A stretch of DNA of 64,000 nt from RAM1 sp943372515 (GCA_943372515.1 CALRYY010000001.1:1-64000), one strand, 5' to 3'; positions 28,564 to 36,915 are shown, numbered from the stretch's first letter. Notes: generated by a model from the sequence alone, not told the origin. A program made the numbers and translations.

Positions 28564-28642
28564 CTGCACTGCAGAACTTTGGGGCCCAGCCGGCGCCGGG
28601 CCGCCCCAAGGCGGCTGGAGCCCCCTCGGGGGGGCAGTGCAG
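28564..28642. repeat. GC-rich multi-hairpin (REP-like) element downstream of ggt
   Basis: An outer inverted repeat CTGCACTGC / GCAGTGCAG (28564-28572 and 28634-28642) encloses two small hairpins: CCGCC-CCAA-GGCGG at 28601-28614 and CCCCC-TC-GGGGG at 28621-28632. It lies between the ggt stop and the Bug gene. Similar GC-rich intergenic hairpins are frequent in Comamonadaceae. It may act as a terminator or mRNA stabiliser. Confidence 0.55.
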
Positions 28643-28669
28643 TACCCGAAGTGACAAGCGTGGGGGTCT

Positions 28670-30460
28670 TCAGTCGCCCATGACGATGCCTTCGCGGCGC
28701 GGGTCAGCGCCGCCCAGCCACACGGGTGTGCCGTGGGCGTTGCCTTTGGTGATGGCCTGCAGGCCGCTGGTCATGGCCTGTTCGCGTACCTCGGCGCCTC
28801 GTGCGCGCAGCGCCTCTACCGTGGCGGGCGGAAAACGCTTTTCTTCCAGGATGCTGGGGCCGTTGAGTGACGCGAAGTTGGGCAGGTTGATGGCCTGCTG
28901 CGGGGTCATGCCCCAGTTGAGCACGCCGTACAGGGTCTTGGCGGTGAAGTGGATGATCAGCGCGCCGCCGGGGCTGCCGCCGCTCATGATCAATTCGCCT
29001 GTGGCCTTGTCGAACACCAGCGTGGGCGCCATGGACGAACGCGGGCGTTTGCCGGCCTGCACGCGGTTGGCCATGGGCTTGCCCTGCGCATCGGCCGGCG
29101 CGAAGCTGAAGTCGGTGAGCTCGTTGTTCAGCAGGAAGCCCTTGACCATTTGCCGGGCGCCAAACACGTCTTCAATCGTGGTGGTCATGGCCACTGCATT
29201 GCCAAAGGCATCCACGATGCTGATGTGGCTGGTGCCGTATTCGGGCTGGTCGGGCATGGGCGCATGGCTGGTGCGCACTGGGCCGGGGTTGCCGGGTGTG
29301 GCGGTCTTCATGCTCTGCGGGCCGATCAGGCGGGCGCGCTCGGCCAGGTACTTGTCGTCCAGCAGGCTCATCCAGTTGCCGCCCGGGGGCTGCACAAAGT
29401 CGGGGTCGCCCAGGTACTGTGCGCGGTCGGCGAACGCCAGGCGCGAGGCCTCGGTGTACAGGTGCAGCCAGTTGGCGCCAGGCAGGCCATTTTCCAGCGG
29501 AATTGCGCCGGCGTAGGCATGGTTCAGGATGCCCAGGATCTGGCCGACGGCGATGGCGCCTGAGCTGGGCGGCGGAAAGCCGCAGATGCGGAAGTCCTTG
29601 CCCTGGGCCTTGTAGTCGTGGCAGATGGGTGCCCGCTTTTTGGGTTGGTAGCCCGCCAGGTCGGCCAGGCTGAGCTGGCCGGGGTTGCCAACGTGCTTTT
29701 GCACCTTGTCCACGATGGCCTGGGCCACGTCGCCTTCCAGCAGGCCTTTGGAGCCCTGCGCTGAAATCTTGCGCAGCACCTGGGCCAGCTCGGGGTTCTT
29801 CAGGGTGTGGCCCACGGGCCAGGCCTCGCCCTGGGCGTTGTAAAAGTAGGCGGCCGCAACGGGGTCCTTCTTGAGGTGTTGTTCGCCCTTGAGCAGCGTG
29901 TTCAGCCGTGCGCTGACCTTGAAGCCGCCTTCGGCCAGCGTGATGGCCGGCTGGAACAGCGTGGCCCAAGGCAGCTTGCCGTGCTGCTTGTGCGCCATCT
30001 CCAGCATGCGCACGGTGCCCGGTGTGCCGACGGAGCGGCCACCCACCACGCCCTCATAGAACGCCATGGGCTTGCCGTCGGCTTTCAGGAACAGCTTTTC
30101 GTCGGCGGCAGCAGGCGCGGTCTCGCGGCCGTCAAAAGCTTCCACAGCCTTGCCGTCGTGGTGCAGCAGGAACGCGCCGCCGCCGATGCCGCTGGACTGC
30201 GGCTCCACCAGCGTCAGTACCATCTGCACGGCGATGGCCGCGTCAATGGCTGAACCACCGGCTTTCAGGATCTGGTAGCCCGCGTCTGTGGCCAGCGGGT
30301 TGGCGGCCGCCACCGCGAATTTGGTCGTGGCCCAACCCGGCTTTTCGGTGTAGCCCGACGAGCCCTCGGGCTGCAGCGGAACGGCGTAGGTGAAGTTCTG
30401 CGGGGCGCTGGCGCAGGCAGTGAGCAGTGCCGCAGCCAGGCAGGTGAGGGCGATTCTCAT
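28670..30460 (-). CDS. ggt: Gamma-glutamyltransferase (lipoprotein-like)
   Basis: The 596-residue Ntn-hydrolase precursor has a lipobox (LLTACAS) at the N-terminus. Family motifs include KAGGSAIDAAIAVQMVLTLVEPQSSGIGGGAF and the autocleavage/nucleophile Thr near 410 in GTSHISIVDAFGNAVAMTT. The small-subunit oxyanion motif MSGGSPGG is also present. It cleaves gamma-glutamyl bonds of glutathione or transfers the glutamyl group in the periplasm. A further frame extension upstream was rejected because ATG 30460 has CCGGAG and begins the lipoprotein signal. Confidence 0.93.
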   Translation of the reverse strand: MRIALTCLAAALLTACASAPQNFTYAVPLQPEGSSGYTEKPGWATTKFAVAAANPLATDAGYQILKAGGSAIDAAIAVQMVLTLVEPQSSGIGGGAFLLHHDGKAVEAFDGRETAPAAADEKLFLKADGKPMAFYEGVVGGRSVGTPGTVRMLEMAHKQHGKLPWATLFQPAITLAEGGFKVSARLNTLLKGEQHLKKDPVAAAYFYNAQGEAWPVGHTLKNPELAQVLRKISAQGSKGLLEGDVAQAIVDKVQKHVGNPGQLSLADLAGYQPKKRAPICHDYKAQGKDFRICGFPPPSSGAIAVGQILGILNHAYAGAIPLENGLPGANWLHLYTEASRLAFADRAQYLGDPDFVQPPGGNWMSLLDDKYLAERARLIGPQSMKTATPGNPGPVRTSHAPMPDQPEYGTSHISIVDAFGNAVAMTTTIEDVFGARQMVKGFLLNNELTDFSFAPADAQGKPMANRVQAGKRPRSSMAPTLVFDKATGELIMSGGSPGGALIIHFTAKTLYGVLNWGMTPQQAINLPNFASLNGPSILEEKRFPPATVEALRARGAEVREQAMTSGLQAITKGNAHGTPVWLGGADPRREGIVMGD

Positions 30461-30532
30461 GAGATCTCCGGATGGTTTGTTGTAAGGAGATTCTCGCGGC
30501 AACTGCGCCGCTTGTGTGATGCAGATTGCGAA

Positions 30533-30556
30533 TGGCCGCCCACAAGGGGGCGGCCA
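30533..30556. terminator. GC-rich hairpin downstream of the SDR gene
   Basis: TGGCCGCCC (30533-30541) pairs with GGGCGGCCA (30548-30556) around 6 nt, 5 bp past the SDR stop. There is no U-tract, so it may stabilise the message rather than terminate alone. Confidence 0.45.
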
Positions 30557-30561
30557 GCCGG

Positions 30562-31320
30562 TCAGCGCGGTGCCAGGCGGATCGCGCCGTCCAGACGGAT
30601 CACCTCGCCATTGAGCATGTCGTTTTCGATGATGTGCTTGGCGAGCTTGGCGTAGTCCTCAGGTGTGCCCAGCCGGCTGGGAAAGGGCACGCTGGCGGCC
30701 AGAGCGTCCTGCACTTCCTTGGGCATGCCAAACAGCATGGGCGTGCCGAAGATGCCAGGGGCAATCGTCATGTTGCGGATGCCGTTGCGCGACAGGTCGC
30801 GTGCGATGGGCAGCGTCATGCCCACCACCCCGCCTTTGGAGGCGGCGTAGGCGGCCTGGCCGATCTGGCCGTCATAGGCGGCGACACTGGCGGTAGAGAT
30901 CATCACGCCGCGCTCGCCGGTGGGTTCGGGCTCGTTTTTGCACATGGCGTCAGCCGCCAGCCGGATCATGTTGAAGCTGCCCACCAGGTTGACCATGATG
31001 GTCTTGGTGTACACGGCCAGGCTGTGCGCGCCGTTCTTGCCCACGGTTTTTTCGGCTGGCGCAATACCGGCGCAATTGACCAGGCCCATGAGCTTGCCCA
31101 GCGACACGGCCTTGGCCACCACGGCCTGGCCGTCGGCCTCCTGACTGACATCGCATTTGACGAAGGCGCCGCCGATGTCTTTGGCCACAGCTTCGCCCTT
31201 TTCCACCTGCATGTCGGCCACCACCACCGTGGCGCCGTTGGCAGCCAGCATGCGTGCCGTGCCTTCACCCAGGCCCGATGCGCCGCCGGTGACGATGAAT
31301 ACCTTGCCCTTGATCTCCAT
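30562..31320 (-). CDS. Short-chain dehydrogenase, 3-hydroxyacyl-CoA dehydrogenase type 2-like
   Basis: The 252-residue SDR has the NAD site TGGASGLG at 11-18, NAG-like NCAG at 82-85, Asn111 and the catalytic Ser145, Tyr158 and Lys162. The sequence pattern (VNCAGIAPAEKTVGKNGAHSL and IAPGIFGTPMLFGMP) matches the HSD10/3-hydroxy-2-methylbutyryl-CoA dehydrogenase group acting in isoleucine and fatty-acid breakdown. The palindrome 22 bp upstream resembles operators seen before branched-chain amino-acid catabolic genes, which supports that assignment. Confidence 0.88.
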   Translation of the reverse strand: MEIKGKVFIVTGGASGLGEGTARMLAANGATVVVADMQVEKGEAVAKDIGGAFVKCDVSQEADGQAVVAKAVSLGKLMGLVNCAGIAPAEKTVGKNGAHSLAVYTKTIMVNLVGSFNMIRLAADAMCKNEPEPTGERGVMISTASVAAYDGQIGQAAYAASKGGVVGMTLPIARDLSRNGIRNMTIAPGIFGTPMLFGMPKEVQDALAASVPFPSRLGTPEDYAKLAKHIIENDMLNGEVIRLDGAIRLAPR

Positions 31321-31341
31321 GAACCTGCTCCTGAATTGACG

Positions 31342-31357
31342 TTGACGTAAACGTCAA
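31342..31357. promoter_or_regulatory. Palindromic operator upstream of the SDR gene (LiuR/FadR-like)
   Basis: TTGACGTAAACGTCAA is a perfect inverted repeat (7-2-7), and another TTGACG half-site precedes it at 31336-31341. Palindromes of this TACGT/ACGT type are associated with regulators of branched-chain amino acid and fatty acid catabolism (the MerR-family LiuR) in proteobacteria. Assigning LiuR here is from memory and not certain. Confidence 0.55.
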
Positions 31358-31370
31358 TTATGGCGCAGGT

Positions 31371-32408
31371 TTATTTGAATCCGACGCGATCCAGCATCTG
31401 CTGCACCTTGGTGCTGTTCGCGCCGACGGCAGCCAGCGGGATGGTCTCAGCCTTGAAGTCGCCGCCGCCGCTCATGGCGTTCAGGGCTGCGTTGTTGACC
31501 TTCACGCCCTTTGCCGTGGGCCATTCGTTGTTGCCATTGGCAAAGTAGTTTTGCGCCTCGGGGCTGGCCAGGTATTCCAGGAACTTGATGGCGTTGGCCT
31601 TGTTCTTGGCGTGCTTGGCCACAGCGCCACCGGCGATGTTCAGGTGCGTGCCCCAGGTGGACTGGTTGGGGAACACGATGCCCACCTTGTCCATCAGCGC
31701 CTTGTCTTCCGGGTTGCTGGAACGCAGCAGGCGCGCGATGTAATAGCTGTTGCTCACCGCCACCTGGCATTCGCCCGAGCCCACGGCCTTGATCTGGTCG
31801 GTGTCGCCGCCCTTGGGTGCGCGGGCCATGTTGTCCACCACGCCCTTGAGCCAGGCTTCGGCTTTCTGTTCACCCATGTGCTCGGTCACTGCGCCAAACA
31901 GCGACAGGTTGTAGGGGTGTGAGCCAGAACGCAGGCAAACCTTGCCCTTGTTCTTGGGGTCGCCCAGCTCCTCGTAGGTGTCCACGTCTTCTTTCTTGAC
32001 GCGCAGCTTGTCGTACACGACTACGCGCGCGCGGGTCGAAAAGCCGAACCAGGCCGAACCTTCGGAGGTGGCCTTGCCCTGGTACTGGGCCGGGATGGCG
32101 TCAGCCAGGATCTTGGACTGGATGGGCTGGAACAGGCCGTCCACTTCGCCGCGGTACAACCGGGCGGCATCCACCAGCAGGATCACGTCGGCGGGGGAAG
32201 CCGCGCCTTCGGCCTTCAGCCGCGCCAGAATCCCGGCATCATCGGCGTCCACGCGGTTGATCTTGATGCCGGTGGCCTTGGTGAAGTTGCTGTACAGCGC
32301 CTCGTCGGTCGAATAGTGGCGGGCCGAGTACAGGTTGACGACCTGATCCTGCGCTGCGGCAGCGCTGGCTGCGGCAATCAGGGCGACGCAAAAGGCGGTT
32401 TTGATCAT
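31371..32408 (-). CDS. Periplasmic ferric iron-binding protein (FbpA/FutA family)
   Basis: The 345-residue protein has a signal peptide ending ASAAAA-QDQ and the type III iron-binding fold: NLYSARHYSTDEALYSNFTKATGIKINR, then SAWFGFSTRARVVVYD and the tandem Tyr pair in SNSYYIARLL that binds Fe(III). It hands iron to an ABC importer. The FbpB/FbpC permease and ATPase genes are not beside it. ATG 32408 was chosen because the signal peptide starts there. It is divergent from the patatin gene. Confidence 0.9.
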   Translation of the reverse strand: MIKTAFCVALIAAASAAAAQDQVVNLYSARHYSTDEALYSNFTKATGIKINRVDADDAGILARLKAEGAASPADVILLVDAARLYRGEVDGLFQPIQSKILADAIPAQYQGKATSEGSAWFGFSTRARVVVYDKLRVKKEDVDTYEELGDPKNKGKVCLRSGSHPYNLSLFGAVTEHMGEQKAEAWLKGVVDNMARAPKGGDTDQIKAVGSGECQVAVSNSYYIARLLRSSNPEDKALMDKVGIVFPNQSTWGTHLNIAGGAVAKHAKNKANAIKFLEYLASPEAQNYFANGNNEWPTAKGVKVNNAALNAMSGGGDFKAETIPLAAVGANSTKVQQMLDRVGFK

Positions 32409-32438
32409 GATGGTGGGAGGTGAGGTTTGAATACGGCA

Positions 32439-33410
32439 ATGATAAAGCAAACACGAATCATTCTTAATAAAGATGACACTGGCGCATGGCTTTTGAGCGC
32501 GCTGGGAGCGCTGCGTCACTTGCGACTGTGGCTGCTGACAGGAGTGGCGGTCATGCTGGTGGGGTGTGCGTCTACCCAGGTGGAAGTGCCGCGCCCGGCG
32601 CCTGAACCAGTCCCGGCCGTCGCCAGGAAGCCGCCGCGGATTGGCCTCGCTTTGGGCGGCGGTGCTGCCCGCGGCTTTGCCCACGTAGGCGTCATCCAGG
32701 TGCTGGAGGAAGCCGGCATACGGCCAGACTATGTGACGGGCACGTCGGCCGGCAGCCTGGTGGCAGCGCTGTACGCCAGCGGCAAGACTGGCGCGCAGCT
32801 GCAGCAGGTGGCCGACAGCATGGAGGAAGCCGCCTTTGCCGACTGGATGCTGCCGATCTTCAACCGCGGCATGCTGCGCGGCGAGGCGCTGGCGCGCTAC
32901 GTCAACCTACAGGTGGGCAACCGGCTGATCGAGAACATGGCGCTGCCCCTGGGCATCGTGGCCACCGACCTGAACAGTGGGCAGGGCGTGCTGTTCCAGC
33001 GCGGCGACACGGGAACGGCGGTGCGCGCATCCAGTGCTGTGCCTTCAGTGTTTCAGCCGGTCAGCATCTCGGGGCGCGATTACGTGGACGGCGGGCTGGT
33101 GTCGCCAGTGCCGGTACGCTACGCACGCCAGATGGGGGCTGAGCTGGTCATTGCGGTGGACATCTCAAGTGCACCCGAGGGTAACCCGGCCAGCGACAGC
33201 CTGCAGATCCTGCTGCAGACCTTTGCCATCATGGGCAAAAGTATCAATGGGTGGGAGCTCAAAGAGGCCGACCTGGTGGTCCGACCCGCGCTGGGCGGGG
33301 TGCGCAGCGCCGACTTTGCGTCGCGGCGCAAGACCGTGGAGGCCGGCCGCGTTGCCATGTTGCAGGCGCTGCCCCAGCTGCGTGCTGCCATAGAGGCAAA
33401 GTCCAGATAA
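32439..33410 (+). CDS. Patatin-like phospholipase, lipoprotein
   Basis: The protein (323 residues from ATG 32439) has a hydrophobic leader with lipobox LVGCAS (Cys43). The patatin domain carries the oxyanion loop GGGAARG (73-79), nucleophile Ser103 in GTSAG and the DGG Asp in YVDGGLVSPVPV. It is related to RssA/YchK-type lipid acyl hydrolases. The start is uncertain: a TTG at 32427 is in frame 12 bp earlier, and the leader is long for a lipoprotein, so a start downstream is also possible. Confidence 0.85.
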   Translation: MIKQTRIILNKDDTGAWLLSALGALRHLRLWLLTGVAVMLVGCASTQVEVPRPAPEPVPAVARKPPRIGLALGGGAARGFAHVGVIQVLEEAGIRPDYVTGTSAGSLVAALYASGKTGAQLQQVADSMEEAAFADWMLPIFNRGMLRGEALARYVNLQVGNRLIENMALPLGIVATDLNSGQGVLFQRGDTGTAVRASSAVPSVFQPVSISGRDYVDGGLVSPVPVRYARQMGAELVIAVDISSAPEGNPASDSLQILLQTFAIMGKSINGWELKEADLVVRPALGGVRSADFASRRKTVEAGRVAMLQALPQLRAAIEAKSR

Positions 33411-33413
33411 AAA

Positions 33414-33439
33414 AAGGCCCAGTCCGAAAACTGGGCCTT
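33414..33439 (+). terminator. Terminator after the patatin gene
   Basis: AAGGCCCAGT (33414-33423) pairs with ACTGGGCCTT (33430-33439) around a 6-nt loop, immediately after the patatin stop. The phasin gene ends about 150 bp further on the other strand. The stretch 33440-33592 holds no gene I can recognise. Confidence 0.65.
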
Positions 33440-33592
33440 GAAGGGATCCCTGAACCGCGAGGGTGTCGAAAGGACCCGAGGAGACAACCTGAAGAACTCT
33501 CGTTCAATCACAAGAGTATCTGATGGATTGTGTGGGAACAGTAGAGTTCCCGCTCCATTGAAGTGAGGGCTAAAACCCCCGCTTCAACAGGC

Positions 33593-34135
33593 TTAACGCT
33601 TCTTGGCGGTGGTCTTGGCGGCGTTGACAGCGGTGCTGGCAACGGCATTGAAGTTGGCTTCGGCCACATCGGTGGCTTGCTTCACGGCCTTTTGCACGGA
33701 TTCCAGGGCGTTGTTGCCGGCGGCAATGGCGCTCTTGAACACGGCAACAGCGGTCTCGGAACCGGCCGGGGCGTTCTTGGATGCGTTGTCCACGACGGAC
33801 ATGAACTTCTTCTGGGTGTCAGCGGCCTGGGCTTCGAAAGCCTTGCCGAATTCGGCGCCGGTGCCCGAAGCGATGTCATACAGGTGGCGGCTGTAAGCAG
33901 CGGTCTTTTCAGCCAGGGGCTGGAACATGGCGGCTTGCAGGGCCAGCAGCTCTTGTGCGTCCTTGACGCTCAGGACAGCCTGGGCGGTGCCGGAAGCTTC
34001 GGTCAGGGCGGCCTTGGAGGCGGTGACGTTCAGCTCGACGAGCTTTTCAACGCCTTCGAAAGCCTTGGTGGTCAGACCAAACAGGGTTTCGACGTTGGCT
34101 TTGTGGGCGGCCAGGATTTGTTCAGCGGTCAGCAT
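33593..34135 (-). CDS. phaP: Phasin (PHA granule-associated protein)
   Basis: The 180-residue, all-helical, Ala-rich protein matches the phasin family over its full length (MLTAEQILAAHKANVETLFG, then QELLALQAAMFQPLAEKTAAYSRHLYDIAS and a Lys/Ala-rich tail). Phasins coat polyhydroxyalkanoate granules and control their size. No PHA synthase lies near. Its upstream region carries repeated palindromes compatible with repression by PhaR. Confidence 0.93.
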   Translation of the reverse strand: MLTAEQILAAHKANVETLFGLTTKAFEGVEKLVELNVTASKAALTEASGTAQAVLSVKDAQELLALQAAMFQPLAEKTAAYSRHLYDIASGTGAEFGKAFEAQAADTQKKFMSVVDNASKNAPAGSETAVAVFKSAIAAGNNALESVQKAVKQATDVAEANFNAVASTAVNAAKTTAKKR

Positions 34136-34199
34136 ATTTGTATCTCCAGTAAGTTGAGGTCAGGATCAATATCTGCGCTGAACCGGGGAAACCCGTTTA

Positions 34200-34273
34200 T
34201 GTTGCAGTGCAGCATGGGTTGAAGTATAGGGTTATCCCGGTCTTTTGCAAGCGCATTTTGTTGCGCTGCAACA
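34200..34273 (-). promoter_or_regulatory. Phasin promoter with two PhaR-like operators
   Basis: TGTTGC-N3-GCARCA occurs at 34200-34214 and, as a perfect inverted repeat, at 34259-34273. Between them, on the minus strand, lie TTGCAA (34250-34245) and TATACT (34228-34223), 16 nt apart. The first operator covers the predicted transcript start and the second lies upstream of the -35. PhaR repressors bind TGC/GCA palindromes. PhaR itself is not in the window. Confidence 0.55.
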
Positions 34274-34350
34274 TTTTAGAAGCCGACCCCTAAACCGGTC
34301 CAATCCGGGGCTCACGGATGAGGATTTCACTGGCACGACACAATCAGCCC

Positions 34351-35283
34351 ATGCAGGTGTTCTATGCCGACCAGTTTGTACTGCCATTGCCCGCGGGGCA
34401 CCGGTTCCCCATGGGCAAGTACCAGCTGCTGCGCGACCAGATCGCGTCGCAGTTCCCGCAGGTGCAGCTCATGCAGGCGCTGCGTGCCACTGATGGCGAG
34501 CTGGCCCTGGCCCACACCCCCGCCTACATCGACGCCATTGCCACCGGCTCGGCCAGCCCGCAGGTCATACGTGAGATCGGCTTTCCGTGGAGCGAGGCCA
34601 TGGCCGAGCGGGCGCGCCGGTCTGTGGGTGCGACCATTGGCGCCTGTCGGGCTGCATTCAAGGAGGGGGTGGCGGCCAACATTGCCGGTGGCACCCACCA
34701 TGCCTATGCCGACAAGGGCGGCGGCTTTTGCGTGTTCAATGACGCCGCCGTAGCAGCACGCCTGATGCAGGCCGAGCAGGCGCGTGGGCGCCCCGGGCCC
34801 AGCCTGCGGGTGGCTGTGATCGACCTGGACGTGCACCAGGGCAATGGCACGGCCAGCATCTTTGCCAACGATGCGAGCGTGTTCACGCTGTCCCTGCATG
34901 GGCAAAAGAACTTCCCGTTCCGCAAGGAGGCCAGCGACATCGACGTGGACCTGCCCGACGGCTGCCGCGATGACGAGTACCTGCACGCCCTGGAGTCTGC
35001 GCTGGACGAGCTGGACCGCCGGTTTGCACCATCGCTGGTGATTTATCTGGCGGGTGCCGACCCGCACGAGGGCGATCGTCTGGGGCGCTTGAAGCTGACC
35101 TGGGACGGCCTGGAGGCGCGCGACCGCCGCGTGTTTGACTGGGCCTGGCAGCGGCGCGTGCCCCTGGCATTTGCCATGGCAGGTGGTTATGGCAAACGGC
35201 TGGAAGACACGGTGCAGGTGCAGGTCAACACCTTCCGGGTGGCGCTGGAGTACTGGCGGCGCTGGCAGAATCACACGCGATGA
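34351..35283 (+). CDS. Histone deacetylase-family amidohydrolase
   Basis: The 310-residue enzyme has the zinc hydrolase features of the HDAC/acetoin-utilisation family: the His pair 116-117 (GGTHHAYAD), the DLDVHQGNG motif supplying Asp160 and His162, and Asp237 in ADPHEGDRLG. It removes acyl groups from lysine or small amines. ATG 34351 was chosen over an in-frame start 33 bp upstream. The gene overlaps the thioesterase by 4 bp. Confidence 0.88.
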   Translation: MQVFYADQFVLPLPAGHRFPMGKYQLLRDQIASQFPQVQLMQALRATDGELALAHTPAYIDAIATGSASPQVIREIGFPWSEAMAERARRSVGATIGACRAAFKEGVAANIAGGTHHAYADKGGGFCVFNDAAVAARLMQAEQARGRPGPSLRVAVIDLDVHQGNGTASIFANDASVFTLSLHGQKNFPFRKEASDIDVDLPDGCRDDEYLHALESALDELDRRFAPSLVIYLAGADPHEGDRLGRLKLTWDGLEARDRRVFDWAWQRRVPLAFAMAGGYGKRLEDTVQVQVNTFRVALEYWRRWQNHTR

Positions 35284-35726
35284 ACGATCCCAAGCCCGCC
35301 AAACCCCAGCCCGAGCCGCGCAGCGGCTATCGGGCATTTCGTATCATCAGTACCCGCTGGATGGACAACGATGCTTACGGCCACGTCAACAACGTCGTGT
35401 ACTACAGCTGGTTTGACACGGTCGTCAACGCCCATCTGATCGAGCAGGGCGTGCTGGACATCCACCAAGGTGAAACCATCGGCCTGGTCATCGAGACGCA
35501 ATGCAACTACTTTGCGTCGCTTGCCTTCCCGCAGAACGTGGAAGCCGGTTTGCGCGTGGCGCACATGGGCACCTCCAGCGTGCGCTACGAGGTGGGACTG
35601 TTTGCGCAGGGTGAGCCCCTGACCGCTGCCAAAGGCCATTTCGTCCACGTCTATGTAGACAGTAAAACCCGCAGGCCGGTCCCGCTGCCTGCGCCCCTCA
35701 AAGCCGTTCTGGAGCAACTCAAGTGA
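35280..35726 (+). CDS. Acyl-CoA thioesterase, 4HBT hot-dog fold
   Basis: The 148-residue protein is a single hot-dog domain. Its motif RWMDNDAYGHVNNVVYYSWFDT is typical of YbgC/4-hydroxybenzoyl-CoA thioesterases, with the catalytic Asp at 29 or 31 and GHVNN at 34-38. It hydrolyses acyl-CoA to acid and CoA. It overlaps the HDAC gene (ATGA) and the nitroreductase (GTGA), so the three are translated as one operon. Confidence 0.88.
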   Translation: MNDPKPAKPQPEPRSGYRAFRIISTRWMDNDAYGHVNNVVYYSWFDTVVNAHLIEQGVLDIHQGETIGLVIETQCNYFASLAFPQNVEAGLRVAHMGTSSVRYEVGLFAQGEPLTAAKGHFVHVYVDSKTRRPVPLPAPLKAVLEQLK

Positions 35727-36448
35727 CTCAATCCCAGGTCAGTACTGTCGTCAAGGATGCTGCCAGCGTCGACGCCGCCATCGAAAGCCGCTTTTCCGCC
35801 CGGGCGTTCCTGCCCCGTGCCGTGGCGCGCGAACAGATCGCCGACATCCTGCGCGTGGCCAGCCGTGCGCCTTCGGGCACCAACACCCAGCCCTGGAAGG
35901 TCTATGTGCTGCAGGGCGACAGCCGTGACGGCCTGGTGCGCAAGGTTTGCGAAGCGCATGACGCCATCTACGCGGATCCCTCCGTGGCGGCGCAATATCG
36001 CGAGGAATACGACTACTACCCCGAAAAGTGGGTCAGCCCCTACATCGACCGGCGGCGTGAAAACGGCTGGAGCCTGTACGGCCTGCTGGGCATCACCAAG
36101 GGCGACAAGGACAAGATGCACGCCCAGCACCAGCGCAATTTCAAGCTGTTTGACGCGCCGGTGGGGCTGATGTTCACGCTGGACCGCGTGATGGGGCGTG
36201 GTTCGCTGGTCGACTACGGCATGTTCCTGCAAAGCATCATGGTGGCCGCTCGCGCCCGGGGCCTGCATACCTGCCCCCAGGCGGCCTGGAACGGGTTTGC
36301 AAAAATCATCCTGCCGCACATTGGTGCGGGCGCCGACGAGATGCTGGTGTGCGGCATGGCCCTGGGCTATGCCGACGAAACCGACAAGGTGAACAGCTTT
36401 CACACGCCGCGCGAAACCGTGGAGCAATTCACTCACTGGCTGGGCTGA
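35723..36448 (+). CDS. Nitroreductase-family FMN oxidoreductase
   Basis: The 241-residue protein matches the NADH/FMN nitroreductase family: the FMN phosphate motif SRFSARAF near 23-30, RAPSGTNTQPW at about 49-59, and a C-terminal GMALGYAD. It reduces nitroaromatics or quinones with NAD(P)H. The start is GTG at the GTGA overlap with the thioesterase. A strong terminator follows. Confidence 0.88.
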   Translation: MTQSQVSTVVKDAASVDAAIESRFSARAFLPRAVAREQIADILRVASRAPSGTNTQPWKVYVLQGDSRDGLVRKVCEAHDAIYADPSVAAQYREEYDYYPEKWVSPYIDRRRENGWSLYGLLGITKGDKDKMHAQHQRNFKLFDAPVGLMFTLDRVMGRGSLVDYGMFLQSIMVAARARGLHTCPQAAWNGFAKIILPHIGAGADEMLVCGMALGYADETDKVNSFHTPRETVEQFTHWLG

Positions 36449-36455
36449 CACAAAA

Positions 36456-36481
36456 AAGGGCCGGCCCTGAAGCCGGCCCTT
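36456..36481 (+). terminator. Terminator of the HDAC-thioesterase-nitroreductase operon
   Basis: AAGGGCCGGC (36456-36465) pairs with GCCGGCCCTT (36472-36481) around a 6-nt loop, 7 bp past the nitroreductase stop. An A-run on the left arm means it may also serve the opposite strand. Confidence 0.7.
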
Positions 36482-36521
36482 GCCTGTCGCGCCCCTTCAG
36501 GACGCCCGGGCTGGCGCAAGA

Positions 36522-36893
36522 CTACATCTTGCGCATCTTTTTGGCGTCAGCAACGCAGCTGTCCTTGGCGTTGCCGGCCATGTCATCGCACTTTTCCTTG
36601 GCAACCTCGTAGGAGGCCTCAGCCTTGACCTTGGCGACTTTTTCGGACGCCTTTGCACTGGGCTTGTAGGCGGCATCGAGTTCGGCCTTGGCGACTTTTT
36701 CTGTGCCCTTGGCTTCCTGCTCGCAAACGTCCTTGGCGTTGGCTTTCAGCGTGTCGCATTGCACCTTGGCCGCCTTGTACTCGGCCTCGATGCGTTCCTT
36801 CTGCGTCTTGTGTTCTTCCTTGGTCATGGCGCTGGCGGCACCGGCGGCCATGCAGCAGGCTGCAACCGCAAGAGTGACAAGTTGATTTTTCAT
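36522..36893 (-). CDS. Secreted small helical protein with two Cys-paired repeats
   Basis: The 123-residue protein has a signal peptide (LAVAACCMAAGAASA). Two similar units follow: YKAAKVQCDTLKANAKDVC and YEVAKEKCDDMAGNAKDSC, each with Cys spaced by ten residues, separated by a Lys/Ala helix. Two intra-repeat disulfides in the periplasm are likely. Homologues are common in Burkholderiales without known function. It lies next to the CsbD stress gene on the same strand. Confidence 0.65.
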   Translation of the reverse strand: MKNQLVTLAVAACCMAAGAASAMTKEEHKTQKERIEAEYKAAKVQCDTLKANAKDVCEQEAKGTEKVAKAELDAAYKPSAKASEKVAKVKAEASYEVAKEKCDDMAGNAKDSCVADAKKMRKM

Positions 36894-36915
36894 GATCGTG
36901 TCCCTGAGGTGTGAA

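Noticed and set aside
32409..32480. Fur box between the iron-binding protein and the patatin gene
   Set aside because: There are AATGATAA and AATCATT-like halves, but they do not fit the 19-bp consensus well enough to call.
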